In this document: positions 1 through 8,113 of the stretch, in pieces | How positions within the stretch are numbered: the stretch's first letter is position 1 | Layout: each line of letters starts with the position of its first letter | DNA from: Magnetococcales bacterium | Lineage (GTDB): Bacteria > Pseudomonadota > Magnetococcia > Magnetococcales > JADFWU01 | Length of the DNA: 17,787 nt | Direction: 5' to 3' | Assembly: GCA_015234045.1 (NCBI GenBank) | Contig: JADFWU010000055.1 | Span: forward strand, 1-17,787 | Position numbers and translations under genes: made by a program | Notes under the pieces: generated by a model | What the model saw: only the letters and a program-made list of their open reading frames with translations | The model's database searches: none | What the model was told of the DNA's origin: nothing

Positions 1-246
1 TACTTCAGGTTTCACGCTATTCGGCATAGCGGGGCGTCAGTGATGGAAAATGGCAATGTGCCTATCGGTTCCATCCAGCGGGTACTGGGCCATGAGAATC
101 GTTCCACCACTGAAATTTATCTGCATGGGTTGAGTGGGGCCGATAGGGAGGCTATGGAGGCCTTCGAGCTGGCCCGGCAGAAAAGTCCCACACAAAGTCC
201 CACACAAAAGCAAAAGGAGCCAGCGAATGGTGCGCTAACTCCTTGA
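1..246 (+). CDS. Tyrosine-type site-specific integrase, C-terminal part (cut by window edge)
   Basis: Frame 1 is open from the first base to a TGA at 244-246, so only the last 81 residues are visible and the start lies outside the window. Two hallmarks of the tyrosine recombinase catalytic domain can be read: the HxxR box (HAIRHSGAS, residues 5-13) and the later LGH...T..IY block ([14 protein letters not shown]), whose Tyr is the expected nucleophile. The protein would excise or integrate a mobile element by strand exchange at an att site. The tail is polar and carries a doubled SPTQ motif encoded by a 12-bp tandem repeat. The gene ends 5 bp from the 3' end of a tRNA-Arg gene on the other strand, the arrangement expected where an integrase uses that tRNA as its target. 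The element therefore extends to the left. The family call is secure; whether it belongs to a prophage or a genomic island cannot be told. Confidence 0.88.
   Translation, partial: YFRFHAIRHSGASVMENGNVPIGSIQRVLGHENRSTTEIYLHGLSGADREAMEAFELARQKSPTQSPTQKQKEPANGALTP
183..206. repeat. Perfect 12-bp tandem duplication inside the integrase tail
   Basis: The unit AAGTCCCACACA occurs twice head to tail. Twelve bases preserve the reading frame and encode the repeated Ser-Pro-Thr-Gln. It probably arose by slippage in the poorly constrained C-terminal tail of the integrase. No regulatory role is suggested by anything visible. Confidence 0.7.
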
Positions 247-251
247 TTTTA

Positions 252-300
252 TGGCGTCCCCGAGAGGATTCGAACCTCCGGCCTACGGATTAGGAATCCG
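252..300. other. Putative integration junction (att) in the 3' half of tRNA-Arg
   Basis: Tyrosine integrases commonly recombine within the 3' half of a tRNA gene and restore it through an identical copy carried by the element. Here an integrase reading frame ends 5 bp from an intact tRNA 3' end, so the crossover core is expected in the T arm to anticodon arm region. This is inferred from arrangement alone. The second att copy would lie to the left of the window, so the exact core cannot be defined. Confidence 0.4.
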
Positions 301-328
301 TTGCTCTATCCGGCTGAGCTACGGGGAC
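252..328 (-). tRNA. tRNA-Arg (anticodon CCT)
   Basis: The reverse complement folds into a complete 77-nt cloverleaf with encoded CCA. The acceptor arm is GTCCCCG with CGGGGAC, the D arm is GCTC/GAGC, and the anticodon arm is ACGGA-TTCCTAA-TCCGT. The T arm is GGAGG-TTCGAAT-CCTCT, followed by discriminator G and CCA. The 7-base anticodon loop puts CCT at positions 34-36, which reads AGG arginine codons. The 3' end faces the integrase gene, and all stems are intact, so the tRNA survived integration. A weak -10-like TATTCT lies on the minus strand at 345-350, about 17 bases upstream of the mature 5' end, but no good -35 was seen. A 13-base palindrome (CTGGC-TGC-GCCAG) at 362-374 lies further upstream. 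Confidence 0.95.
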
Positions 329-467
329 ACACGAACTACTCTACAGAATAGCGTGGTCATGCTGGCTGCGCCAGGAGTGTTGCGCTCTTGGTTATTGTCA
401 TTTTTACTCATGGCTGGTTTTACCTGTAAAATGGTGACAAAAATATTCCCCATAAGATCAAAAAAAT

Positions 468-476
468 TGATATGAT
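468..476 (+). promoter_or_regulatory. Candidate extended -10 promoter for the TPR-CHAT operon
   Basis: TGA directly followed by TATGAT gives an extended -10 element (TGn plus a five-of-six match to TATAAT), with an A-rich tract just upstream at about 459-466. No convincing -35 hexamer is present at the usual spacing, which is compatible with extended -10 promoters. A start near 483 would give a leader of about 100 bases before the ATG at 585. It is the best promoter-like sequence in the 256-bp gap between the tRNA and the large gene, but it rests on sequence match only. Confidence 0.35.
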
Positions 477-584
477 AGTATGTGGGGGCAGTTTTGTAAC
501 GCTTGTGCTTTTCTTGCAGGCGTAACTTCTTTGTAAATAACCGATCAGCTTTTTGCCTCAAGCCAAACAGTAGATGGTGTCGTT

Positions 585-3500
585 ATGATATTTTTTAATC
601 GGATTCAAAGGGTTAGCGGTTGGCAGTCAGTATTGATTGCTCTTTTGATGATCGGACTTGTCTCAGGCATTGTTCCGGCGTTGGAAGCCGCTAATCCTCC
701 TGGCGATAAAGCTGCGAAGAGCAATAAAGCGCCTGATCCGTTTGCAAAAATGCTTGAACATGCTCGGGTTAAGCACCAAAAAGCCGCAGAAGCCGGTAAC
801 GTCGATGCTCAGTTTGCACTGGGGGATGCCTATGCAAATGCAACTGCAACTCCCGATAACCACAAGGCCGCGCTGAAATGGTTGCGTAAATCGGCAGAAC
901 AGGGGCACCCTGGCGCACAGTCCGCACTTGGTATGATGTATTATATGGGCTTCGGGGTTGCCGAGGATAATGAACAGGCGGCAAGTTGGTTCGAAAAGGC
1001 GGCCAAACAAGGGAATACCTCAGCACAAAAATATCTTGGCATGCTCTATTCCAGAGGGCAGGGCGTTAAAAAGAATATGCCCACCGCGTTGCGGTTGCTC
1101 TCCCAAGCGGCGGCTGGTGGGGATATTGATGCACGCAGTAAAATGAATCGACTGCGTGGTCGTGATGCCAGTGCCAGTATGCGTCCTCTGGTGAGCACAC
1201 AGACCGGTGCCGACCATCTGGTAGTGCTCACTTCAGCTAAAAAGTTAAGCAAAAAAACCAATGTTCAAGCGCGTAACGCAGCGTCTCGAGGGGATAAGGC
1301 TTTTCGCAAGGGTGATGTCGCTGAGGCGTTGGCGTTCTATCTGAAAGCCCATAAAATTTCTCCACGCAACGAAATGATTGCCCGCAATGCTGGTTTGCTT
1401 TCTGTGCGCGGAGGTCAAAAAGAGCAGGCTGTGGATCTGTTCCGCAAAGCCAATGAGTTGGCTGTTAAAGCGCGTCGATTCGCCAATGTTGCCTTTTATA
1501 ATGAGCAGGTGGTCCAACTTCTGGATCAAGATCCTGTTTGGGCGATTCAGCAAATGGCTGGACTCAATAGCCCGCCCAACACGCCTGAAGGCCGGACGGC
1601 ATATAACGAATGGGTGCGCTTGAGTGATCACGCTACACGTATGAGGGATCAGGGCCAGAATGCCGCTGCTTTGCCTGTTGTGCGTGAAGCGCTGAAAATT
1701 GCACGCAATATTCTGGGCAATGACTCGCTGTTTGCGCTCTATAGTTTGCGTGATCTGGCAACGCTGCATCAGTTGCTCGGGCAGAAAGATCTGGCAGAAT
1801 CTCAATATAAAACCGCTGTTAAGCAAGCTCAGGCGTTGTTGACTCCGCGCCATCCTGAGACTTTGGCTATTCAAATTCGTCTGGCGGATCTCTATGAATC
1901 ACTCAATCGCTATGCTGAGTCTGAAGAGATCTATAAGGATGTCCAAGGTCACTACATTGATCATTATGGTGCCAATCATCCCGATGCTTTGGCTGTCAGC
2001 CGAGCCATCACCCGTCTTTATGAAAATCAAGGGCGCTATGATGCGGCCAATGGTCTGTTAGCCACTGTCTGCCGTGTGACTGAACGTACGTTTGGTAAAC
2101 ACCATGCGGAGACGGCACGCTGTTATGCACAGCATGCGGCGTTGAATCGGCAGTGGGGACACCTTGATGTCGCTGAGAAAAAATTTCAGCACACACTGGA
2201 TCTACAGCACACGATCTTTGGTCCCAATGCGGTTGAAAGTTTGGCCACTCAAGCGGATTTGGCCGAGTTGGAGCGGATACAAGGTCACTATGAACAGGCG
2301 CGTGACAGGCTTCAAGAAACCCTTCAGCTGATCCAGAAGCACCATCCAGCCAATAAAGCGCTTTTGCGTAACGCCAACAGCCGATTGGCCGAACTCTACA
2401 CCACTACGGGTGATCTCAATCAGGCAGAAGCACTGCTTGGTTCCATTCATCAGGAAGAGTCGGTTGAGTTAGGCGAGAATGATCCTGATACCTTGGCAAC
2501 ATTGACCAGTTTGGCTGGTATTTACAAACGTCAGGGACGATTTCCAGAGGCGGAAGCCACGTATCGTGAGTCTCTAACCCGCTACGAGAAAACGTTGGGT
2601 GCGGATCATCCTGCTACCATCGTTGCCCTGAACAACCTGGGCTTGGTTCTGGAAAATCAGGGCCTTTATGATCAGGCAGAGCCGTTTTTCACCAAGGCGT
2701 ATGCCAAGGCACGCAAGGTGCTGGGTAATCAACACACCACCACTTTGGCCTCAGCCAACAACCTGGCCTTGCTGCATGAGAGTCAAGGTGTGTTTGACAA
2801 AGCCGAGCCGCTCTACAAGCAGTCCATCTATTTTATGGAGAAAAAACTGGGTGAATCTCACCCGGATACATTGGCCATGGTGAATAACTTGGCCTATCTC
2901 TACATGCTTCAAGCCAAATATGACAAATCGGAGCCGTTGTTTTCCAAGGCGGTGCTCCAATGGACCAAAGTGTTTGGACTGCGCCATCAAACCACGCTCA
3001 AAGGGTTGAACAACCTTGGGCGGGTCAATCACCATATGAACCGGTTGGATAAAGCGGATGAGTATATTTCCAAAGCGTTGACCCTGAGAAAAGAGGTGCT
3101 TGGTCCACGCCATATGGATGTGATCCGCTCTACCCTGGATTTAGGTGTTCTGCGGGTTTCACAGAAGCGTTTGGACGAGGCGCAGAAAGTACTGACTGAG
3201 GCGTTGGAGCTGGCTGAAAAAGTCCTTGGTCCACAACATCCATACACTTTTGAGACACTCAACGCCCTTGCTGATCTCCATGAAGCGCGTAAAGACAGTG
3301 CTGCGGCATTGAAACTCAGAGAAGAGATTTTCCAACGTCGTACCGTGTTTTTGGATCGGATGATGTGGGTAACCGGTGACAATGCGCGGGAAGGGTATGT
3401 TCGCCTGCATCGTCCTGAGTTGAATGACTATCTCGCCCTGCTCAGTAGTATGGATGCCGGATTGGCAGGTCAGAAGGCTCTGGAAATTGGTTTGCAGCGT

Positions 3501-5078
3501 AAGGGATTGTTGTTGAAAGTTACTTCTGAAGTTCAGCGGGTTGCCGAACTTTCCAATGATCCACAATTGGGTAAACTATCCAAAGATCTGAATGCGACAC
3601 GTAAGAAGCTCGCCTCTTTGACCCTTTCCGGTCCATCCGGTGATGATGCAGAGCAGCATCTTATGATCATCAACGCACTGGAAGAAAAGGTGGACATCCT
3701 GGAAATGGAGCTGGGTCGTGCCAGTCAGCGTTTCCGTCAGTCCAAATCTCAACCAACATTGGATCAGTTGTTGGACAATATGGCCGATGGTTCGGTTCTG
3801 GTTGATTTTCTGATCTATTCTCAGGATGATGAGAGTAAGCTTATCGCTGCTGTAGCCGTAAAAGAGAACGGTACGCCACAATATCAGCTGGTGCAGTATG
3901 AAGATCTGGAAGAGATTAACGATATTATCCACGAATATCGTGAAATCATTCAGGACGAAGATGCCGATGAAGACGAGCAGATGGAAGTCGGGATGATCGC
4001 CTATGAGAAGATATGGCAGCCATTGGAGTCGGTTGTCGGAGCGTTGAATGTCATCTATGTGGTGCCGGATGGTATGTTGAATATTCTGCCTTTCAACGCC
4101 ATGGTTGATGGCGAGGAAGAGTATCTGATTCGCTCATTAGACATCCATATTCTCACCACAAGTCGGGATGTTTTGCCTTCATTGTTGGCGAAAGCGACTG
4201 GAGATTTCATGATTCTGGCGGGGCCGAATTATGATTCAACCAGTGTGTCGGGTGACTCTCGTGAAGCGGTTATTCAGCAACGCCGGAGTGCCAGACGGAG
4301 CGCCAATGTTCAAAAACAGAGCGCAGAGACACGGGGCGCAGGAACGCGGGCGGCAGAGTTGCTGGCAGCCATGCGTGGTACATCATCAGGTATGCGAGGT
4401 CTCAACTTTGATCCATTGCCCGGCGCGGAAAAAGAGGGGCGATTGATTACGGAAGAGATTGTCAATAAAGGCGGAAAAAATAAAATTTTCCTTCAGGATA
4501 AAGCACAGGAACAGCTGTTCCGTGATATGAAAACGCCGCCAAAAATGCTCCATGTCGCAACCCATGGTTTCTTCCTGAAAGCAGAACAGTCCCTTAAAAA
4601 ACGGCTGATGAAGCTTCAGCGTGGTGCGGATTTGCATATTCCACCTCCGGGTGACAATCCGCTATTGCGCGCTGGTTTGGCTTTTGCGGGAATCAATGCC
4701 AATGCCAAATTCCTTGGCGAAATTGATACCGATAATGATGGTGTTCTGACCGCCCTTGAGGTGCTTAATCTCAACCTGACCGGCACCGAATTGGCTGTGC
4801 TTTCGGCGTGTGAAACCGGTTTGGGCGAGATTCACGAAGGCGAAGGTGTCTATGGTTTGCGTCGTGCCTTCCAGGAGGCGGGGGTTCAGTCGGTGATTAA
4901 CTCTCTTTGGGAAGTGAGCGATGCTGGAACTCAGGCATTGATGACCAGTCTTTATGGTCGTTTGGTATCTGGACAAACACCGCATGACGCATTGCGCGAA
5001 TCGCAGTTGGAGATGCTAGACTCCAGTGAATGGGCGTATCCCTATATTTGGTCTGCCTTCTTTATGGTAGGAAAATAG
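585..5078 (+). CDS. Exported Sel1/TPR repeat protein with C-terminal CHAT (caspase-fold) domain
   Basis: This protein of 1497 residues begins with a signal-peptide-like segment (basic start, hydrophobic residues about 15-31, small residues to about 36), which suggests export. Residues about 60-190 are Sel1-like repeats (ALGMMYYMGFGVAED, YLGMLYSRGQGVKKN). About 380-915 holds roughly a dozen 42-residue TPRs of the kinesin-light-chain type (LG..HP.T......LA.LY..QG....AE). The C-terminal part, about 1090-1497, is a CHAT domain. It has HVATHG with the presumed catalytic His at 1327, LSACETG with the presumed Cys at 1409, and the later NSLWEV and YPYIWSAFF blocks. Both dyad residues are present, so cysteine-protease activity is plausible. 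Inside CHAT, residues 1381-1392 match a full EF-hand calcium loop (DTDNDGVLTALE), and about 1219-1275 is an Arg/Ala-rich insertion. The SD before ATG 585 is weak. No terminator separates it from the next gene. The substrate is unknown. Confidence 0.9.
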   Translation: MIFFNRIQRVSGWQSVLIALLMIGLVSGIVPALEAANPPGDKAAKSNKAPDPFAKMLEHARVKHQKAAEAGNVDAQFALGDAYANATATPDNHKAALKWLRKSAEQGHPGAQSALGMMYYMGFGVAEDNEQAASWFEKAAKQGNTSAQKYLGMLYSRGQGVKKNMPTALRLLSQAAAGGDIDARSKMNRLRGRDASASMRPLVSTQTGADHLVVLTSAKKLSKKTNVQARNAASRGDKAFRKGDVAEALAFYLKAHKISPRNEMIARNAGLLSVRGGQKEQAVDLFRKANELAVKARRFANVAFYNEQVVQLLDQDPVWAIQQMAGLNSPPNTPEGRTAYNEWVRLSDHATRMRDQGQNAAALPVVREALKIARNILGNDSLFALYSLRDLATLHQLLGQKDLAESQYKTAVKQAQALLTPRHPETLAIQIRLADLYESLNRYAESEEIYKDVQGHYIDHYGANHPDALAVSRAITRLYENQGRYDAANGLLATVCRVTERTFGKHHAETARCYAQHAALNRQWGHLDVAEKKFQHTLDLQHTIFGPNAVESLATQADLAELERIQGHYEQARDRLQETLQLIQKHHPANKALLRNANSRLAELYTTTGDLNQAEALLGSIHQEESVELGENDPDTLATLTSLAGIYKRQGRFPEAEATYRESLTRYEKTLGADHPATIVALNNLGLVLENQGLYDQAEPFFTKAYAKARKVLGNQHTTTLASANNLALLHESQGVFDKAEPLYKQSIYFMEKKLGESHPDTLAMVNNLAYLYMLQAKYDKSEPLFSKAVLQWTKVFGLRHQTTLKGLNNLGRVNHHMNRLDKADEYISKALTLRKEVLGPRHMDVIRSTLDLGVLRVSQKRLDEAQKVLTEALELAEKVLGPQHPYTFETLNALADLHEARKDSAAALKLREEIFQRRTVFLDRMMWVTGDNAREGYVRLHRPELNDYLALLSSMDAGLAGQKALEIGLQRKGLLLKVTSEVQRVAELSNDPQLGKLSKDLNATRKKLASLTLSGPSGDDAEQHLMIINALEEKVDILEMELGRASQRFRQSKSQPTLDQLLDNMADGSVLVDFLIYSQDDESKLIAAVAVKENGTPQYQLVQYEDLEEINDIIHEYREIIQDEDADEDEQMEVGMIAYEKIWQPLESVVGALNVIYVVPDGMLNILPFNAMVDGEEEYLIRSLDIHILTTSRDVLPSLLAKATGDFMILAGPNYDSTSVSGDSREAVIQQRRSARRSANVQKQSAETRGAGTRAAELLAAMRGTSSGMRGLNFDPLPGAEKEGRLITEEIVNKGGKNKIFLQDKAQEQLFRDMKTPPKMLHVATHGFFLKAEQSLKKRLMKLQRGADLHIPPPGDNPLLRAGLAFAGINANAKFLGEIDTDNDGVLTALEVLNLNLTGTELAVLSACETGLGEIHEGEGVYGLRRAFQEAGVQSVINSLWEVSDAGTQALMTSLYGRLVSGQTPHDALRESQLEMLDSSEWAYPYIWSAFFMVGK

Positions 5079-5126
5079 GCTGCCTGATACTGATGAGTGC
5101 CGGATAATAAACGCGGAGTACTCCTT

Positions 5127-5459
5127 TTGGCGGTATATCGACTTCAAGACATGCAGCCCGGTATGATCCTCATCAGTGATGTGCGGGATCGTAGCGGGCG
5201 GCTCCTTCTGGCAAAAGGGAAGGATGTCAACGCGCGACATCTCAATATCTTTAAGATGTGGGGTGTGACTGAGGCGGATGTGGAGGTGCCGAAGCTATCC
5301 GCTGATGATGGTGATGATGACGTTTCAGTAAATCAGGATCAAAATAAGCGATTGAAACAGGCCGAGATTCTGTTTCGATTTGCTGATCCCAGTAGTCCAT
5401 TGGTCAAGGAGTTGTTCCGGCAATTTGTCCAACGTCCCGAGAAAGTGGAGTCATACTGA
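5127..5459 (+). CDS. Small 'GMIL' module protein, probably the detached N-terminal domain of an HDOD protein
   Basis: About 110 residues. The start YRLQDMQPGMILISDVRD followed by GRLLLAKGKDV and a GV..ADVEVP ending matches the short beta-rich module often found in front of HDOD or HD-type signalling domains. Its acidic linker (DDGDDDVS) leads to a helical tail. TTG at 5127 is preferred because GGAG at 5115-5118 sits 8 bases upstream and the module then begins at its usual place. GTG at 5097 is in frame but has no visible SD. The stop TGA (5457-5459) is in the same frame as the HDOD gene that begins one codon later, so the two may be halves of one ancestral protein. No enzymatic function is claimed. 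It probably modulates or binds the HDOD partner. Confidence 0.6.
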   Translation: MAVYRLQDMQPGMILISDVRDRSGRLLLAKGKDVNARHLNIFKMWGVTEADVEVPKLSADDGDDDVSVNQDQNKRLKQAEILFRFADPSSPLVKELFRQFVQRPEKVESY

Positions 5460-5462
5460 TCC

Positions 5463-6320
5463 ATGGCCATTGATCTCGACCAATTGGTCGCCTCTACTGA
5501 GCATCTGGCTTCTTTCCCGGCCATCGTCCACCAAATAAATCATGCTGTGGATGATCCTCGCAGTTCTCTGGATGATATTGGGCTTATTATTCAAGAAGAT
5601 CCTGGACTGACTGCCCGTCTGCTCAAGATCGCCAACAGCTCCTTTTACAACTGCCCCTTTCCCATTGATACCATTCCGCGTGCGTTGACCATGATCGGCA
5701 CCAAGCAGCTCAAGGATCTTGTCGCGGCAACGTTTGCGATACGTGTGTTTGGTGATATGTCCAAAAGCGGCGTGGATATGCATTCGTTTTGGCGGCACTC
5801 TATTGCGTGTGGTTCGGCGGCGCGGTCTATTGCTACACTGCGTCGAGAGGTCAATGTTGAGAAATATTATCTGATCGGTCTATTGCATGATGTTGGGCGT
5901 TTGGTACTCTATCAGCGTTTTCCAGATGTGATTCGCAAAATTATCCTATTCTGCAAAGAGAAGGATATGTTGCTGTATGAGGCGGAGCGAAAAGCGTTGG
6001 GCTTTGACCATGCCATGCTCGGAGGACGGCTGTTAGCAAAGTGGAAATTGCCGCCGGAGTTACATGTGCCAGTGGGTAATCACCACGCACCAGTGCCAAC
6101 AGAAGACTATTTTCTGGAAACCAGTATCGTCCATGTTGCGGATATTATGGCCCAGACGTTGCGACATGGAACGAGTGGCGAACGATTTATTCCGCCGCCA
6201 TTCAATGAAGCGTGGGAAAAGATCAATCTACCTACCAGTGTAGTGCCGCAGATTCTTCAACAAACAGAGTCTCAATATGCGGATGCTGTACGGGTATTTC
6301 TTGGCGAGAGTGGGTCATGA
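5463..6320 (+). CDS. HDOD domain signalling protein
   Basis: 285 residues, almost all one HDOD domain (about residues 8-215). Typical features are SFPAIVHQIN, the block EDPGLTARLLKIANSSFYN, IPRALTMIG and GLLHDVGRLVLYQRFP. HDOD domains derive from HD phosphohydrolases, usually lack full metal chemistry, and act as regulatory platforms in two-component, second-messenger and stress signalling. Here a His-Asp pair is retained (H142-D143), with an upstream His at 112 and NHH near residue 205. Some metal binding is therefore conceivable but not shown. The best SD (GGAG at 5446-5449) is 12 bases from the ATG, so initiation may depend on translation of the preceding in-frame gene. The end overlaps the kinase start by ATGA, which indicates translational coupling to it. 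Confidence 0.88.
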   Translation: MAIDLDQLVASTEHLASFPAIVHQINHAVDDPRSSLDDIGLIIQEDPGLTARLLKIANSSFYNCPFPIDTIPRALTMIGTKQLKDLVAATFAIRVFGDMSKSGVDMHSFWRHSIACGSAARSIATLRREVNVEKYYLIGLLHDVGRLVLYQRFPDVIRKIILFCKEKDMLLYEAERKALGFDHAMLGGRLLAKWKLPPELHVPVGNHHAPVPTEDYFLETSIVHVADIMAQTLRHGTSGERFIPPPFNEAWEKINLPTSVVPQILQQTESQYADAVRVFLGESGS

Positions 6321-8113
6321 CTCAGGAACAGATAGACCCGGATCAGGTACTGTTGGATTGTCGGAGCCGAGAACAGATCCTGGAGGAGCGGGTTGACTAT
6401 ATTGAGAGTCTTAACCGGCAGTTCTCCTTTGCGATGGATATCGCTGCGGCCATGGTTCGGTTGCACGGTAAAACAAGCCATACGCGAGACTCTTCCATCA
6501 TTTTGGAAGAAGCGCAAAAATATCTGAAGCGCTTGTTTATTCCTTTTCAGGTCTCCTCTTTTTTCACAGTAGATGAGTTGGATTCCAGTTTTCATTTGAC
6601 CTATTGTGATCCTGTTGAACATTCAGATGAAGCACGCAAACTGTGTGATAAATTGGTTGAGACAGGTGAGTTTGCTTGGGCGCTCAACCAGAATCGCGCG
6701 GTGCTTTCACGCACGGTAAAGCATCCTGATGGTGCGGTTTTGCTGCACTTGTTGGCCACAGAGAACCGCGTGCGCGGCATGTTCGTTGGCGTGATTAAAG
6801 CCACACAGCGGGATATGTCCAATTCGTTTATTAATTTATTGTCCATTATTTTTCGCAATACGGCGTATGCAGTTGAAAGTACTGAACTGTATGCCATGCT
6901 GGACGATCTTAATCAGAGTCTTGAAAACCACAATTTCACGCTCCAAGATGAAATTGATCACCGGCGGGTTATTTCCCGAAAATTGAGAGAGCAAGAGGGA
7001 AATCTTCGCGCCATTACACAGTCGGTTCAAGATGCGATCATTGTGTGTAATGAGGTGCGTCAGATCACATTTTGTAATCGGGCTGGGTTGGTCATGTTTG
7101 GTTTTCAGGATGGCTCGATATTGGGACGCTCTTTGCTTGATCTGTTCCCAGAGAGTGAACACACTGTCGTCAAGGTAGCCACTACGGCTGTGCCATCGGA
7201 GCAGGTGTCGTCTCAAGATCAGCAAAGAATAGAGCTTATCGGTCAGCGCTCTGATGGGAGTGCTTTTCCTGTTGAGATGGCTGCTACGCCTTGGGAAAGC
7301 AGTGAGAATTCTCATTTTACAGTTGTAATCCAAGATATTACCCAGCGTCGTGAGGCTGAAGAGCGAAATCAGATATTACAGACAAAAATGCTCAATGCGT
7401 CCAAATTGGCGACTCTGGGTGAGGTGGCTACTGGGGTTGCTCATGAGATCAACCAGCCTTTGACTTACATCAGTACCTTTGCTCAGTTGCTCTCAATCAA
7501 GGTCCAAAATGGAGATACTTCTTCAGAGCGTCTTTCGAAGGATCTTGATGTCGTGCAAACTCAGATTCAGAGAATCAACGATATCATCCAACATCTTCAG
7601 ACCTTTGGCCGGAAGGACGAAGAGGAGTTTCTGCGCAGCAGTCGATTAAGCATTGCACAGATAATTGAGAACACGCAGCTGTTTCTTGGTCAGCGTTTGC
7701 GATTGAGAAACATCACGTTAGAGTTGGCTTTAGAGCCTGATCTGCCTTTGGTTGTTGGCAATAGTACCCAGATGGAGCAGGTGTTTATTAATCTGATTCA
7801 GAACTCAATTCACGCACTTGAAGAGCAGTCTGAGCAACCGGCGATTACGGTTTCTGCTGAATATGTTGAATCTGACCAGGTGATTGTGGTTAGATTTAAG
7901 GACAACGGTATGGGCATGTCTGCTGAAGTGAAAGAGCGGATTTTTGAGCCATTTTTTACCACCAAGGGTGTGGGAGAAGGAACAGGGATTGGATTGGCCA
8001 TCGTTTATGGAATTATAAGAGACCATGAAGGAACGATACGGTGTCACTCCGAACTGGGAGAGGGAACCACATTCACTATCACGTTTCCTGTGAGATCAAA
8101 TGGAAAACAATAA
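6317..8113 (+). CDS. Soluble PAS sensor histidine kinase (NtrB-like core)
   Basis: 598 residues from the ATG that overlaps the HDOD stop (ATGA). An earlier in-frame start at 6212 would lie wholly inside the HDOD gene and is not used. No membrane segment is visible. Residues about 40-195 look like a divergent GAF-type sensor, followed by a coiled coil to about 228 and a PAS domain at about 228-345 ending in the VVIQDITQRREAE linker. The HisKA H-box is GEVATGVAHEINQP with His376 as the expected phosphorylation site. The ATPase has its N box around Asn496 (NLIQNSIHAL), G1 DNGMGM, F box FEPFFTTK and G2 GTGIGLAIVYGI. All catalytic boxes are intact. The downstream response regulator overlaps its 3' end by 14 bases and is the obvious phosphotransfer partner. 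The ligand is unknown. Confidence 0.93.
   Translation: MTQEQIDPDQVLLDCRSREQILEERVDYIESLNRQFSFAMDIAAAMVRLHGKTSHTRDSSIILEEAQKYLKRLFIPFQVSSFFTVDELDSSFHLTYCDPVEHSDEARKLCDKLVETGEFAWALNQNRAVLSRTVKHPDGAVLLHLLATENRVRGMFVGVIKATQRDMSNSFINLLSIIFRNTAYAVESTELYAMLDDLNQSLENHNFTLQDEIDHRRVISRKLREQEGNLRAITQSVQDAIIVCNEVRQITFCNRAGLVMFGFQDGSILGRSLLDLFPESEHTVVKVATTAVPSEQVSSQDQQRIELIGQRSDGSAFPVEMAATPWESSENSHFTVVIQDITQRREAEERNQILQTKMLNASKLATLGEVATGVAHEINQPLTYISTFAQLLSIKVQNGDTSSERLSKDLDVVQTQIQRINDIIQHLQTFGRKDEEEFLRSSRLSIAQIIENTQLFLGQRLRLRNITLELALEPDLPLVVGNSTQMEQVFINLIQNSIHALEEQSEQPAITVSAEYVESDQVIVVRFKDNGMGMSAEVKERIFEPFFTTKGVGEGTGIGLAIVYGIIRDHEGTIRCHSELGEGTTFTITFPVRSNGKQ

Noticed and set aside
251-475. Open frame of 74 codons starting [15 protein letters not shown]
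   Set aside because: It is the antisense translation of the tRNA-Arg gene plus its flank, a well-known source of spurious proteins.
1245-1874. 209-codon open frame on the minus strand inside the TPR-CHAT gene
   Set aside because: It is antisense to a clear TPR-coding region, with no start signal or recognisable motif.
585-5078. Link to CRISPR type III-E (TPR-CHAT, Craspase) or gasdermin defence modules
   Set aside because: No Cas7-11-like, RpoE/Csx30-like or gasdermin-like gene is near, and a signal-like leader argues against a cytoplasmic defence complex.
5115-5128. GGAGTACTCC followed by TTTT as a terminator after the CHAT gene
   Set aside because: The palindrome has no room for a loop with a useful stem. 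Its GGAG is better explained as the SD of the small gene starting at TTG 5127.
6212-6316. Upstream start for the histidine kinase
   Set aside because: It lies entirely inside the HDOD gene. The ATGA overlap at 6317 gives a standard coupled start and the added 35 residues look non-protein-like.
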